Program-made: the position numbers and the translations under genes | The notes under the pieces: generated by a model | The model's database searches: none | Told to the model about the DNA's origin: nothing | The model's input: only the letters and a program-made list of their open reading frames with translations | Assembly (NCBI RefSeq): GCF_000526935.1 | Contig: NZ_JAHA01000019.1 | Location: forward strand, 372,001 to 436,000 | Length of the DNA: 64,000 bases | Direction of reading: 5' to 3' | DNA from: Butyrivibrio sp. FCS014 | GTDB taxonomy: Bacteria; Bacillota; Clostridia; Lachnospirales; Lachnospiraceae | Shown here: one piece after another, positions 15,961-25,220 of the stretch | How the letters are laid out: each line of letters opens with the position of its first letter | Numbering within the stretch: the stretch's first letter is position 1

Positions 15961-15989
15961 ATTATAGGCTAAAGCGCCGGGAAAGTCAA
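15961..15989 (-). promoter_or_regulatory. Sigma-A promoter of the YbiT-like gene
   Basis: TTGACT (15984-15989), 17-bp spacer, TATAAT (15961-15966): near consensus. It lies just after the EAL-gene terminator. Confidence 0.75.
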
Positions 15990-16016
15990 AGAAAACGGCG
16001 GGATATTCCCCGCCGT
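15990..16016 (-). terminator. Terminator of the EAL-domain gene
   Basis: ACGGCGGG/CCCGCCGT 8-bp GC-rich stem (15995-16016) followed on the minus strand by TTTCTTTG. Confidence 0.8.
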
Positions 16017-16038
16017 AAAAGTTATTGGTGTCAAATAC

Positions 16039-17934
16039 TTATGTGATTGTATACTTCTGCACAAATTCGTCCATGGGCAAAGGCTTTGAATAATAGTATC
16101 CCTGCAGATAATCGCAGCCTGCTTCCTTAAGGAGCTTTACCATGTCTGCAGTCTCAACACCCTCAGCAGTGATTCCGAATTTCATGTGTTTAAAGGTCTG
16201 TATCATGTTGGGGATTATCTCATCGGGTTCACTGCAATAGTCCCTTACTATGCTCATATCAAATTTTACATTGATAAAAGAACACTTTTTTAACCTGGTA
16301 AGATTGGAATAACCGGTGCCGTAGTCATCAAGTACAAACATGAATCCACGGCTCTGCATCGCCTGCATCTGCCTTCGAAGGAAAACATCGTCGATCATAG
16401 CTTCCTCAGTGATTTCCAGATGGATACACTCCGGGTTGATACCGTACTTCTGAATGATCGATTCATACCGCTTTGCCAGATCGGTTTTCATGAACTGCAT
16501 TGGTGACAGATTGACATTTATCCAGGAAATTCCCAGCTTTGACATGTCATTCTTGCTGATGAATTCGCAGGTCTTTTCAAAAACCTGCTCACCAAGCTGA
16601 TTTATCCTGCCGTTTCCTTCCGCAATGGGAATGAAAACTCCGGGAGGGATCAGTTCTCCCTTTAAGTCCCTTATCCTGCAAAGAGCCTCTGCACCCACAG
16701 CTTTTCCGGTATTTGCATCAACCAGCACCTGAAGGAACACTTCCACCTTATCCTCGTCCACGGCTGCCTCGAGAGCTCTTTTCACCGATACTTCATATTC
16801 ATTATTCTCAATCTGCTTTCCAGAAATGGCAACAGGGACTTTACTGTCCTGCCTGTCTGCCTTTTCAAAATTACTGATCAGAATGTTAAAGAATCCATCC
16901 AGAGAACTGATCTCTCCGACAAGATCAACAGTCAGATAGCAGGTATCAAGATAAAGTTCTATGTCCTCATCCTTCCAGGGCTGCTCGAACCTTGAGTTTA
17001 TCTTTTCAATGCACTTTTCGAAATTCAGATCCGAAGGCCCCATTATGATGAATCGTCCACGCCTGTAATAGAACACATTGCAGTCCGCAAAGCTTTCGGT
17101 AAGATATCTGGAGATCAGGGTGACTCCGGCATCCATCTGCTTGCCGCCGTAGATATCCCTCATCTCGTAGTAATTGTGTATCACCACACCCAAGAGTCTG
17201 TGGGCAAGCTTTCCGTTTCTCTCTTCCAGATAATCCTTTAAAGCATTCGTATTAAACACCGCTCCTTTGAGGTCAAGATAAAACTCAGGATTTTCAAAGG
17301 TGAGATATGCAGTGATTATTGACATGAGACAGAAGCTGTCCATGAGAAGCAGCATGGGGAAAGCTCTTCTCGTAATTATGCCTGCCAGCATAAGAGCATT
17401 GAAAAGAAGCATGCTGTACCAGTAACGCTTTTTGTTGACGTTTTTTCTGTGGGTCAGCATTACGATAAAGGATATAGCCAGATAGAAATAGGTTATGAAG
17501 TAGATAATGTCGTACATTGGCCCGGCATGGTAACCGCCCGCTTCAATGGAATAGATAATGCCGGTCCAGGGGCTTATGCATACGAGGATAATGCCTATAT
17601 CGACGGGCAGTGCCAGAAGAAGTGCCCGCAGCATACCGGAAAAGGGGTCCATCTTAAAGACATTTGCAGTAAATACAAAGGCAAGATAAGCTCTGGCATA
17701 GAACAGTATAAAGTAAATGGAATTCAGAAGATAAAGGACAGACACCGCCATGGTTTCATACTCGTTGTCAGCCCAGCTTGAAACTATGTCAAAGAAAATA
17801 ACCGCACTCTGAATGATCAGTAAGTCGACAAAGATGCGGTTCACTCTGATTGATAGCCTTGGCAGCGAAAAGTAGATGACAAGTATAAGGCTTAATATGA
17901 AGGTACTTTGAACGGCAAAACTGTAATCCCACAT
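16039..17934 (-). CDS. Membrane EAL-domain protein (predicted c-di-GMP phosphodiesterase)
   Basis: 631 residues. About residues 1-215 hold seven or so membrane helices forming a probable sensor. A middle region (about 230-370) has the size and position of a GGDEF domain but no GGDEF motif. The C-terminal EAL domain keeps the catalytic set: AEALCR (variant of EALLR), VNLSPMQF, LEITEEA, DDYGTGYS, ITAEGVET and LQGYYYSKP. Usually DDFGTGYS is followed by IKID; here it is VKFD, a small change. It should therefore degrade cyclic di-GMP in response to a membrane signal. ATG with GAGG 8 nt upstream. Monocistronic; its promoter overlaps the terminator of the preceding operon. Confidence 0.88.
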   Translation of the reverse strand: MWDYSFAVQSTFILSLILVIYFSLPRLSIRVNRIFVDLLIIQSAVIFFDIVSSWADNEYETMAVSVLYLLNSIYFILFYARAYLAFVFTANVFKMDPFSGMLRALLLALPVDIGIILVCISPWTGIIYSIEAGGYHAGPMYDIIYFITYFYLAISFIVMLTHRKNVNKKRYWYSMLLFNALMLAGIITRRAFPMLLLMDSFCLMSIITAYLTFENPEFYLDLKGAVFNTNALKDYLEERNGKLAHRLLGVVIHNYYEMRDIYGGKQMDAGVTLISRYLTESFADCNVFYYRRGRFIIMGPSDLNFEKCIEKINSRFEQPWKDEDIELYLDTCYLTVDLVGEISSLDGFFNILISNFEKADRQDSKVPVAISGKQIENNEYEVSVKRALEAAVDEDKVEVFLQVLVDANTGKAVGAEALCRIRDLKGELIPPGVFIPIAEGNGRINQLGEQVFEKTCEFISKNDMSKLGISWINVNLSPMQFMKTDLAKRYESIIQKYGINPECIHLEITEEAMIDDVFLRRQMQAMQSRGFMFVLDDYGTGYSNLTRLKKCSFINVKFDMSIVRDYCSEPDEIIPNMIQTFKHMKFGITAEGVETADMVKLLKEAGCDYLQGYYYSKPLPMDEFVQKYTIT

Positions 17935-17969
17935 AGCACATCCTCAAATCTTCATCTGCGTATATGCTA

Positions 17970-17998
17970 ATTGTATAAAAATACCTTACCCAATACAA
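17970..17998 (-). promoter_or_regulatory. Promoter of the EAL gene, overlapping a terminator
   Basis: TTGTAT (17993-17998) in the terminator loop, 17-bp spacer, TACAAT (17970-17975). Confidence 0.55.
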
Positions 17999-18011
17999 TC
18001 GGGTAAGGTAT
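17977..18011 (-). terminator. Terminator of the pheA-to-thrH operon
   Basis: ATACCTTACCC/GGGTAAGGTAT, an 11-bp perfect stem (17981-18011), with TTTTTAT on the minus strand. Confidence 0.85.
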
Positions 18012-18018
18012 TAAGATT

Positions 18019-18627
18019 TTATAAAGTATTTATCGCTTTTTTGATAGCTTCCAGAAACTCATCATATTCCTCAAAAGCGGGAAGGTCGGGGAAATCTGCC
18101 TTGATCTTGTCCGTGGTACGGAAAAGAAATCCTGCCTTGGAAGCCTGTATCATTGCAAGGTCGTTGTAGCTGTCTCCTGCTGACACAGTCTCATATCCGA
18201 TGGACTGAAGTGCCTTGACCGTAGTGAGTTTGGAGTCCTTGATCCTCATCTTAAAGCCTGTAATGGTACCGTCCTGCGCCACCTCAAGGCTGTTGCAGAA
18301 GATTGTGGGCCATCCCAGCTTTTCCATAAGAGGTGTTGCAAACTGGGTGAAGGTGTCGCTTATGATGATCACCTGTGTCAGGCTCCTTAATTCATCCAGA
18401 AACTCTTTTGCCCCGGGAAGGGGATCTATCTTTGCTATTGTCTCCTGAATCTCCTTAAGACCAAGGCCGTGCTCCTTAAGGATTCCAAGTCTCCAGTTCA
18501 TCAGCTTGTTGTAATCGGGTTCGTCCCTTGTGGTCCTTCTAAGTTCCGGAATTCCACTGGCCTCCGAAAAGGCGATCCATATCTCCGGTACCAGTACTCC
18601 CTCAAGATCCAGGCAAACAATATTCAT
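18019..18627 (-). CDS. thrH: ThrH-type phosphoserine phosphatase / homoserine phosphotransferase
   Basis: HAD-superfamily enzyme of 202 residues. It matches the Pseudomonas ThrH pattern along its length: CLDLEGVLVPEIWIAF (D7; Glu at the usual second Asp, typical of ThrH), TRDEPDY, IISDTF as motif II and AGDSYND as motif IV. ThrH dephosphorylates phosphoserine and can transfer the phosphate to homoserine, linking serine and threonine synthesis. It is the last gene of the operon, 3 bp after the Cof-type HAD gene and followed directly by a terminator. Its company with pheA suggests an amino-acid role. The phosphotransfer activity is family knowledge, not visible here. Confidence 0.88.
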   Translation of the reverse strand: MNIVCLDLEGVLVPEIWIAFSEASGIPELRRTTRDEPDYNKLMNWRLGILKEHGLGLKEIQETIAKIDPLPGAKEFLDELRSLTQVIIISDTFTQFATPLMEKLGWPTIFCNSLEVAQDGTITGFKMRIKDSKLTTVKALQSIGYETVSAGDSYNDLAMIQASKAGFLFRTTDKIKADFPDLPAFEEYDEFLEAIKKAINTL

Positions 18628-18630
18628 ACT

Positions 18631-19446
18631 TTACTCCTCCATAGCTTTAAGAATGAACTCCGCAAGACCGTCATGGTCATTGTCCAGAGTCGTTATCACG
18701 TCAGCGCTACTCTTTACTATATCAGTTCCGTTGATCATTGCAATACCCGTTCCGGCTGCTTCGATCATGGAAATGTCATTCTGCTCGTCTCCTGCTGCAT
18801 AAGTATTCACGATATCCACCCCAAGGATCTTAGCAAGACGCCTTACCGCATTGCCCTTTCCGGCCTCCGATGGGAATATCTCCATGTAATATGGATTGGA
18901 GTACAAAAGAGTGATCGTGTCCCCGACAAGTTCCTGCAAAGCCTCTCTGAACCTCTCCTGCTTGTCATGGTCATGGAGCTCTATGGCGATCATCTTGGAA
19001 GGGGGCTCCTTCAGGTATTCAAGCACATTATCCGTAACAATAAGCGGAGTCTTGATGACCCTTCTGTAATAGTCCATGCACTCCCCGTTAAAGGGTGTGA
19101 CTATGTGGTCTTCATTGTAAGTATGACAGTGAATATCATACTCTTTTGCAAGGTCGATGATCTTTGGGACCATCTCAAGAGGTACTCCCGTCCTGTAGAT
19201 GTACCTGTCCTCATCCACACTGTATATCTCGGTCCCGTTGGAACCGCATAAAAAACTCCCCTTAAAATCCAGTGCAAGCCCGTTGTACACTGCCTTGGCA
19301 CTATCGATCTGCCTTCCGGTGTTGATGCAGAAATAATTTCCCGCATCGGTAAATTTCCTTAAGGCATCCATAGTCCTGTCGGTGATCTGCTTACTACTGT
19401 TAAGGAGAGTCCCGTCTAAATCAAAAAAGAATATTTTTTTGGCCAT
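18631..19446 (-). CDS. Cof-type HAD-IIB sugar-phosphatase-like hydrolase
   Basis: 271 residues. HAD motifs: FFDLDGTLLNSS at the N-terminus (nucleophile Asp and acid/base Asp), NTGRQ as motif II, and GDEQNDISMI as the metal-binding motif IV with a Lys about 20 residues earlier. The large inserted cap makes it class IIB (Cof/YidA). These enzymes remove phosphate from sugar phosphates, PLP or FMN, often as metabolite repair, so the real substrate is uncertain. It lies in the middle of the pheA-thrH operon: 1 bp after the small acidic gene and 3 bp before thrH. SD AAGGA. Typical size and no anomalies. Confidence 0.88.
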   Translation of the reverse strand: MAKKIFFFDLDGTLLNSSKQITDRTMDALRKFTDAGNYFCINTGRQIDSAKAVYNGLALDFKGSFLCGSNGTEIYSVDEDRYIYRTGVPLEMVPKIIDLAKEYDIHCHTYNEDHIVTPFNGECMDYYRRVIKTPLIVTDNVLEYLKEPPSKMIAIELHDHDKQERFREALQELVGDTITLLYSNPYYMEIFPSEAGKGNAVRRLAKILGVDIVNTYAAGDEQNDISMIEAAGTGIAMINGTDIVKSSADVITTLDNDHDGLAEFILKAMEE

Positions 19447-19447
19447 C

Positions 19448-19702
19448 TTATCCTTCTACGATGAGGTATCTGCCATCGCCTATATCAAAGACTTCATTGG
19501 CTTCAAGCACATTTCCGTCCTCAGTATCGACACCGGTCTCCTCAAAGTATTCCTCTACCTCCTCAGGTCCGTCTACCACAACTGCCATGCAGTCTTCAAG
19601 AAAAGCTTCTGCTTCCTCCATGTTCTCAGCTACAGCCTCAGGGAACAGCTGCTCCTGGTTTTCCAAAAAACATCTCAGAACTGCTTCATCATATTCGTGC
19701 AT
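19448..19702 (-). CDS. Small acidic protein of unknown function
   Basis: About 84 residues and very acidic (many Glu/Asp: ENMEEAEAFLED, GPEEVEEYFEE), with no signal or membrane segment. It was not recognised. The C-terminal part, EVFDIGDGRYLIVEG, looks like a small beta unit. The start ATG at 19702 is chosen because GGAGG lies 5 nt upstream; longer starts would overlap maf. It is embedded between maf and the HAD gene with gaps of 16 and 1 bp, so it is certainly co-transcribed. The context of polyphosphate and housecleaning enzymes gives no firm clue. Confidence 0.7.
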   Translation of the reverse strand: MHEYDEAVLRCFLENQEQLFPEAVAENMEEAEAFLEDCMAVVVDGPEEVEEYFEETGVDTEDGNVLEANEVFDIGDGRYLIVEG

Positions 19703-19718
19703 AACAACCTCCATATTA

Positions 19719-20303
19719 TTACAAAAGATCATGATCTCTCATCTCTTTATAGAGTCTGGCAACAGGAAGTCCCATAACATTGTAATAATCGCCGTTGATC
19801 CCGCTGATGTATATTGCGAATTGTCCCTGGATCCCATAGGCTCCGGCCTTGTCATCCGGCTCACCGGTACTGACATACGCCGTGATCTCGTCTTCGGTCA
19901 TGGGTGCTACATGTACATCGGTGCGCTCACTGAAGGTAAAGCTCTTATCCTCACCGCCAATGCGGTAAAAAACGGTAACTCCGGTGAATACGCTGTGGGT
20001 CTGTCCCTGCAGCATACGGACCATATCCGCCGCCTGAGCCCTGTCTGCGGGCTTACCTAAAACTCTATGATTATATGATACAACGGTGTCTGAACCGATT
20101 ACAACAAGTCCGTCCCCGCTATCCGTTAAATTTTTGTAAAATATTTCGGAAGCCTTCTGATAGGAAAGCTCCTCCACAATCTCGGCGGGAAGCTGTTTTA
20201 CAGTGACTTCCTCCCCCACCGCAGGTATCACCTCATACTCAGGAACCACCTTGGAAAAGAGTTCTCTTCTTCTTGGTGATCCCGAAGCAAGAATATATCT
20301 CAT
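19719..20303 (-). CDS. maf: Maf-family nucleoside triphosphate pyrophosphatase
   Basis: Removes non-canonical or modified nucleotides (dTTP/UTP or m7GTP class) by releasing pyrophosphate; in Bacillus it is also linked to septum control. 194 residues. It has LASGSPRRREL at the N-terminus (substrate loop), the catalytic IGSDTVV, LGKP, the HSVFTGV motif, and the C-terminal KAGAYGIQG and NVMGLPV of the family. Third to last but two in the pheA operon: 36 bp after ppk1 and 16 bp before the small acidic gene. Length and motifs are standard. Confidence 0.93.
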   Translation of the reverse strand: MRYILASGSPRRRELFSKVVPEYEVIPAVGEEVTVKQLPAEIVEELSYQKASEIFYKNLTDSGDGLVVIGSDTVVSYNHRVLGKPADRAQAADMVRMLQGQTHSVFTGVTVFYRIGGEDKSFTFSERTDVHVAPMTEDEITAYVSTGEPDDKAGAYGIQGQFAIYISGINGDYYNVMGLPVARLYKEMRDHDLL

Positions 20304-20339
20304 AGTTCCTCCACCGGCCCCATAAGAGACCGGATTTCA

Positions 20340-22478
20340 TCATATTTTCGGATTGGTCTCGGGGATGAATACTCTGCTGTCAGCTCCGCGCTTTTTGGAA
20401 GCCACCCTTGCTTCGTCTCCGAATACCTTCTGGGAATTGATCTTCTCTGCATCACTTCCCGGTGTCTGCATCTTAACATAGATGCCCTTCTCATTCATCA
20501 CATGGGCCTTCTCGGTATCCCTAAGTTCTGTCTCAAGAATGTGCCACATCTTCTTTCGAAGCTTATCATCCTCCACAGGGAAAAGAATCTCCACCCTTCG
20601 CTCAAGGTTTCTGGGCATCCAGTCGGCACTGGAGCAGTAGAACTCAGGGCTTCCGCCGTTTTCAAAGTAGAACATCCTGCTGTGCTCAAGGAAGTTGCCA
20701 ACGATTGACCTTACGGTGATGTTCTCGCTTACACCCGGAACGCCGGCTCTTAAGCAGCATATACCACGGACAATAAGATCAACCTTTACTCCTGCTGAGC
20801 TTGCTCTGTAAAGGGCTGCTATGACCTCCTTGTGGCAGATGGCATTCATCTTGGCCACGATCCTTGCAGGTTCTCCCGCAAGAGCATGCTGCTCCTCTCT
20901 CTTAATAAGGTCAAGGATCCTGTCCTTAAGCCACAGAGGTGCCAGGGAAAGCTTGTTCCAGCCAAGGGGCTCGGAATATCCGGAGAGCATGTTGAACACA
21001 GCCGTTGCATCTTCACCAAAGGCAGGAGCACAGGTGAACAGTCCCACATCGGTGTACTGCTTGGCTGTGGAATCATTGTAGTTACCGGTTCCAAGATGAA
21101 CGTATCTCTTGATGCCGTCCTCTTCTCTTCTTACAACCAGAGTGATCTTGCAGTGGGTCTTAAGTCCCACAAGACCGTATATAACGTGGCAGCCTGCTTT
21201 CTCAAGCATCTTGGCCCAAACGATATTGTTCTCCTCATCAAACCTGGCCTTAAGCTCAACCAGAACCGTAACCTGCTTGCCGTTGTCTGCTGCCTTGGCA
21301 AGAGCTGCGATAATGGGGGAATTACCGCTTACTCTGTAAAGAGTCTGCTTAATGGCCAGTACATCGGAATCTACAGCAGCCTGCTCAACGAACCTTACCA
21401 CATTTTCAAAGGTCTGGTAGGGATGATGCATCAGAATATCCCCGCGTCTTATGACCTCAAAGATATTGTCACTGCCCTCAAACTCGGGTACGGGCTGAGG
21501 ATCGATGTAGCTGTGCTCCTTGAGATGATCAAAGCCATCAAGCTTATACATCTTCATAAGATATGTAAGATCCAGGGGACCTTCGATGTTATAGATCTCG
21601 TTGGCTTCAACACCCAGCTCTTTTGCAATGAGCTTAAGGAGCTTCTTGTCTATTCCTGCGGGAACCTCAAGCCTTATGGCCTGGCCCCACTGGCGGCGCT
21701 TGATCTGCTTCTCGATCTCCTTAAGAAGATCCTCCGCCTCGTCCTCATCTATGGAAAGGTCGGCATTTCTGCCCACCCTGTAGGCTGCACTGGTTATGAT
21801 GTCGTAGTTAAGATAGAGCTTTTTGATGTTCCTCTCGATGACCTTTTCAAGGAGCATCACCTTGCGGACATCGCCCTTTCCGGGGATCTCAAGGATCCTT
21901 GGAAGAACGTCCGGAACCTGGACCGTTGCGAAATCCACATCATCTTTTCCCTCTTTCTTTTTCAAAAGAGATCCGATATTGAGGGTCTTATTCCTGATAA
22001 GCGGGAAAGGCCTTGAAGAGTCTACCGCCATGGGAGTAAGAACAGGGTAGACATACTCGTCGAAGTACCTGTCAACATAATTCTTTTCCTTGTCGGTAAG
22101 ATCCTCGTCACTGCAGATAAGAAGGCCGTTCTCCTTAAGAAGAGGGATGAGCTTTTCATTGTAGATCCTGTACTGGGTATCCACGAAGTCGTGAACCGTG
22201 CCAAGAACGGCTTCAAGCTGCTCCGTGGCTGTCATGCCGGCGATGTCAAGCTTCTTGTAGCCTGCATTTATCATATCTATAAGGGATGCAACCCTTACCA
22301 TAAAGAACTCATCCAGATTGCTGGCGGAGATACTGAGGAACTTAAGCCTCTCAAACAGAGGGTTGGTCTCATCCTCTGCCTCGGACAGTACTCTCTCATT
22401 GAACTGAAGCCAGCTCAGCTCTCTGTTTATATAAAGCTCGGGATTTTCAAAATCCATTGTTTTCTTATCTTTAGCCAT
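20340..22478 (-). CDS. ppk1: Polyphosphate kinase 1
   Basis: Builds inorganic polyphosphate from ATP, reversibly. 712 residues, normal length. Order: N-terminal helical domain with YINRELSWLQFNERVL, head domain, then two phospholipase-D-like catalytic domains. The phosphorylated His is in GLKTHCKITLVVRR, the second conserved His in RYVHLGTGNYN, and the distal motif around HSRMFYFENGG follows. The C-terminal ~45 residues (after AHVMNEKGIYVK) are an added Lys/Arg-rich tail. It lies 19 bp after ppx, so polymer synthesis and breakdown are made from one mRNA. Confidence 0.97.
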   Translation of the reverse strand: MAKDKKTMDFENPELYINRELSWLQFNERVLSEAEDETNPLFERLKFLSISASNLDEFFMVRVASLIDMINAGYKKLDIAGMTATEQLEAVLGTVHDFVDTQYRIYNEKLIPLLKENGLLICSDEDLTDKEKNYVDRYFDEYVYPVLTPMAVDSSRPFPLIRNKTLNIGSLLKKKEGKDDVDFATVQVPDVLPRILEIPGKGDVRKVMLLEKVIERNIKKLYLNYDIITSAAYRVGRNADLSIDEDEAEDLLKEIEKQIKRRQWGQAIRLEVPAGIDKKLLKLIAKELGVEANEIYNIEGPLDLTYLMKMYKLDGFDHLKEHSYIDPQPVPEFEGSDNIFEVIRRGDILMHHPYQTFENVVRFVEQAAVDSDVLAIKQTLYRVSGNSPIIAALAKAADNGKQVTVLVELKARFDEENNIVWAKMLEKAGCHVIYGLVGLKTHCKITLVVRREEDGIKRYVHLGTGNYNDSTAKQYTDVGLFTCAPAFGEDATAVFNMLSGYSEPLGWNKLSLAPLWLKDRILDLIKREEQHALAGEPARIVAKMNAICHKEVIAALYRASSAGVKVDLIVRGICCLRAGVPGVSENITVRSIVGNFLEHSRMFYFENGGSPEFYCSSADWMPRNLERRVEILFPVEDDKLRKKMWHILETELRDTEKAHVMNEKGIYVKMQTPGSDAEKINSQKVFGDEARVASKKRGADSRVFIPETNPKI

Positions 22479-22497
22479 ATGTCACCTCACCTTATTC

Positions 22498-24045
22498 TCA
22501 CAGTAATCTCTTTTGCCTGATCACGGGAGTGATGCCGTAGACCTCTTCAAAGAAGGCCGCTCTGTTGGTAAACAGTCCCTTCTCAAGAGTGATGTCGTCT
22601 CTGGTGTCGATGTTGATCACCAGCTGTCTGTCCTTAACCGAGACCTTAACATCCTTGAATTTCTGCTTGTGGGTCCTGTCAAGGGCATTTGCCACCCTTA
22701 AGATGGCGGTGAGCTTTGCAACCTTGAGGTACTCCTCGTAGGAAAGTCCTTTGATGTAGGAGCTGCCGCTGGAATAATAATCAAACCCCTCGTGGTTGTA
22801 CCTTACAACATTGGCCACGATCTCCCTCTCCTTGTGGGAAAGTCCTATGATCTCGGTGGACATGATGATGTTGTAGGAACAGTCGCCAAGATTCACCATA
22901 CTGATATATTTGCCGCAGTCGTGGAGCATTGTGGCCACCTGCAAAAGAAGTCTGTCCCTCTTTGAGAGGCCGCTTATCTTCTTTGTGTTGTCAAAGATGG
23001 CAAGGGCGATATGCTGCAGGGTTTCCCGCCTTGACTTACTGCCCATGTATCTCTTGGAAATGTTCTGGGCACAGGAAATTATATCGTGCTCAAAACTGTG
23101 GGGCGACTTTATAAAGTTCTTTTTCTCTGCGTACTCATAGGCTATGCCATCGCACAGGGTAACGCCCGGAGCCCAGAGGTTCTCCGCCTTTGTTATACCA
23201 AGGATACAGTTGATGAGAATTCCCGAAACATAAAGAAGCGGAATGTTCTCCTCCGGGATATTGAACCTCTTTGCCACATCCGCATTATTGATGCCGGAGG
23301 CCTTATCCATAAATCCGGAGAATTCCTGTCTTGTGGCGATACCAACGTGGTCCGTTCCTGCGGTAATACGCCCAAGAACCGGTGAAACGTAGTCATCTAT
23401 TATGATAAGATTCTCCACTGTCCTGTCCTTTAAATACATCTTGGCAAAAACAGACAGCTGGGAATTAACAAGCTCTGTTACAAGCTCCAGGTATCTTGCT
23501 CTTGTCGCCTGAACCGTCTGCATAATGGTGTGAAGACGAAGTACACCCATTTTAAGGTTCTGGGTAGCGATAAGGGCATCCTTCTCGAAAAGCGAAATCT
23601 GTATGCTTCCGCCGCCAATGTCGATGATGGCGGTAGGTCTTTTGATGATCTCCTGGAACATCTCGTGCTTAAGAGCTATTGACTTGTAGTCCAAAAATCT
23701 CTGCTCGGAATTGCTAAGGACATCGATATGAAGACCTGTCCTCTGGTGGATCAGCTCCTTAAGGATCACTATATCCCTGGTCTCTCTGATGGCACTGGTG
23801 CCGTAGGCCTTGTAGCGCCTTGCCCCGTATCCGTTCATGATGGACTTGAACTCGCCGAGGATCCTTATCATCTCATCCACCCGGCTTCCCGAGATCCTGC
23901 CTGTGGCATAGGTCTCGCTGCCAAGGTCGATACGATGCCTTACGTGATCCAGCTCCCTTACTCCGTTTTTGGCTGAGAGTTCAAATATCTTAAGAGCTAT
24001 CTCATATGAGCCCACATCAATTGCCGCAAATACTTCTCCGGTCAT
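22498..24045 (-). CDS. ppx: Ppx/GppA exopolyphosphatase with HD-type C-terminal domain
   Basis: Hydrolyses terminal phosphates of polyphosphate (or pppGpp). About 515 residues. The N-terminal half is the ASKHA-fold Ppx domain: AAIDVGSYEIAL as phosphate loop 1, YGTSAIRE, and AIIDIGGGSIQI as loop 2. The C-terminal part (about 315-515) is HD-like: LLLQVATMLHDCGKYIS (HD pair) and later HKERE and YNHEG. Start ATG at 24045, 22 bp after the pheA stop; a TTG at 24081 would overlap pheA and has no better SD. It pairs with ppk1 immediately downstream. Whether it prefers polyphosphate or pppGpp cannot be told. Confidence 0.93.
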   Translation of the reverse strand: MTGEVFAAIDVGSYEIALKIFELSAKNGVRELDHVRHRIDLGSETYATGRISGSRVDEMIRILGEFKSIMNGYGARRYKAYGTSAIRETRDIVILKELIHQRTGLHIDVLSNSEQRFLDYKSIALKHEMFQEIIKRPTAIIDIGGGSIQISLFEKDALIATQNLKMGVLRLHTIMQTVQATRARYLELVTELVNSQLSVFAKMYLKDRTVENLIIIDDYVSPVLGRITAGTDHVGIATRQEFSGFMDKASGINNADVAKRFNIPEENIPLLYVSGILINCILGITKAENLWAPGVTLCDGIAYEYAEKKNFIKSPHSFEHDIISCAQNISKRYMGSKSRRETLQHIALAIFDNTKKISGLSKRDRLLLQVATMLHDCGKYISMVNLGDCSYNIIMSTEIIGLSHKEREIVANVVRYNHEGFDYYSSGSSYIKGLSYEEYLKVAKLTAILRVANALDRTHKQKFKDVKVSVKDRQLVINIDTRDDITLEKGLFTNRAAFFEEVYGITPVIRQKRLL

Positions 24046-24067
24046 AAGAAAAAACCCCCGTTCCTTC

Positions 24068-25198
24068 TTAATAATTGCCAAGTATCTTCATCATCCTGGC
24101 TTCTTCCCTAAGGCCTCTTAAGGCGTTCTTAACTGCACTGTCCTCAAGATTGCCCTCGAAGTCGATAAAAAACCTGTATTCCCAGTTCCTGTCCTCGATA
24201 GGTCTTGACTCTATCTTGGTCATATTAAGGTTGTTGTAGATAAAGTGGGACATCAGATGGTAAAGAGCTCCCGCTTCATGGGCAATCTCCAGGCAAAGTG
24301 ATATCTTTTTTGCCCCCTTTAAATAGACCTTCCGGTTGGTTACGATAATAAATCTTGTTGAATTGGAATCCGCCTGATTGACCCCGTCCACAATGATATC
24401 AAGGCCGTAGATCTGCGCTGCAAGCCTGCTGGCAATGGCTGCCTGGGTCCTGTCTCCGTCCTCTGCCACCTTCCTTGCGGCAAAGGCGTTGTTCTTCATG
24501 CTGATCTGCCTTATGTCGCTGTGCTCTGTGAGGAACCTTGATGACTGCATCAGTGACTGGGGATGTGAAAAGACTGTGGTTATATCCTCGAGCTTTGCCC
24601 CGGGAAGTCCCATGAGGCAATGCCTTATTTCTATTATCTGCTCTCCCACGATGTAGCTCTCGTACTCCGTAAGAAGATCGTACACCTCGCTGACGATGCC
24701 GGCGGTGGAATTCTCTATGGGAAGGATGGCGTAGTCAGCGCTGCCGTCCTCAAGGGCATCGAAGGCATCCTTGAAGGTATCCACATGAAAGCTGCTCACA
24801 TCCTTGCCGAAATATTTCTTCATGGCCATCTCGGAATAGGCCCCTTCCGCTCCCTGGTAGCAGACTCTGGACTTGTCGATATCAAGACTCTCTATGGGAA
24901 TAAAGGGAAGGCGAAGGAAGGCTCCCTGCTCCGCAAGCTTCTGATACTGCAGCTTCCTGCTCATGGACATGATGTGGGAAAAGAGCTCCTCTACTCCCAC
25001 CTTGTTGAACTCGTTGTGAGCAAGGGCTTTTACGGCGTTAAGCTTTTGAATCTCCCGCTCCTTATCAAGAACTTTTTTGCCGGTGGAGATCTTATAATCA
25101 GCCACCTGTGACGATATTTCCATTCTCTTCTCGTAGAGCTCAACTATTTCTTTATCGATGGCGTCAAGCTCCCCTCGAAGCTGCGAAAGATCCTTCAT
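24068..25198 (-). CDS. pheA: Bifunctional chorismate mutase / prephenate dehydratase
   Basis: Converts chorismate through prephenate to phenylpyruvate, the committed path to phenylalanine. 376 residues in three parts: chorismate mutase type II (about 1-90; LRGELDAIDKEIVELYEKR), prephenate dehydratase (about 108-285; YQGAEGAYSEMA, PIENSTAGIV, and NSTRFIIV near its end) and an ACT regulatory domain (about 295-376) with KIESRPIEDRNWEYRFF, the ESRP phenylalanine-binding motif. It should be feedback-inhibited by Phe. First gene of a seven-gene operon that continues into ppx-ppk1. SD GAGAGGA. Confidence 0.96.
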   Translation of the reverse strand: MKDLSQLRGELDAIDKEIVELYEKRMEISSQVADYKISTGKKVLDKEREIQKLNAVKALAHNEFNKVGVEELFSHIMSMSRKLQYQKLAEQGAFLRLPFIPIESLDIDKSRVCYQGAEGAYSEMAMKKYFGKDVSSFHVDTFKDAFDALEDGSADYAILPIENSTAGIVSEVYDLLTEYESYIVGEQIIEIRHCLMGLPGAKLEDITTVFSHPQSLMQSSRFLTEHSDIRQISMKNNAFAARKVAEDGDRTQAAIASRLAAQIYGLDIIVDGVNQADSNSTRFIIVTNRKVYLKGAKKISLCLEIAHEAGALYHLMSHFIYNNLNMTKIESRPIEDRNWEYRFFIDFEGNLEDSAVKNALRGLREEARMMKILGNY

Positions 25199-25220
25199 TT
25201 TATGTCCTCTCGTTCCTTAG

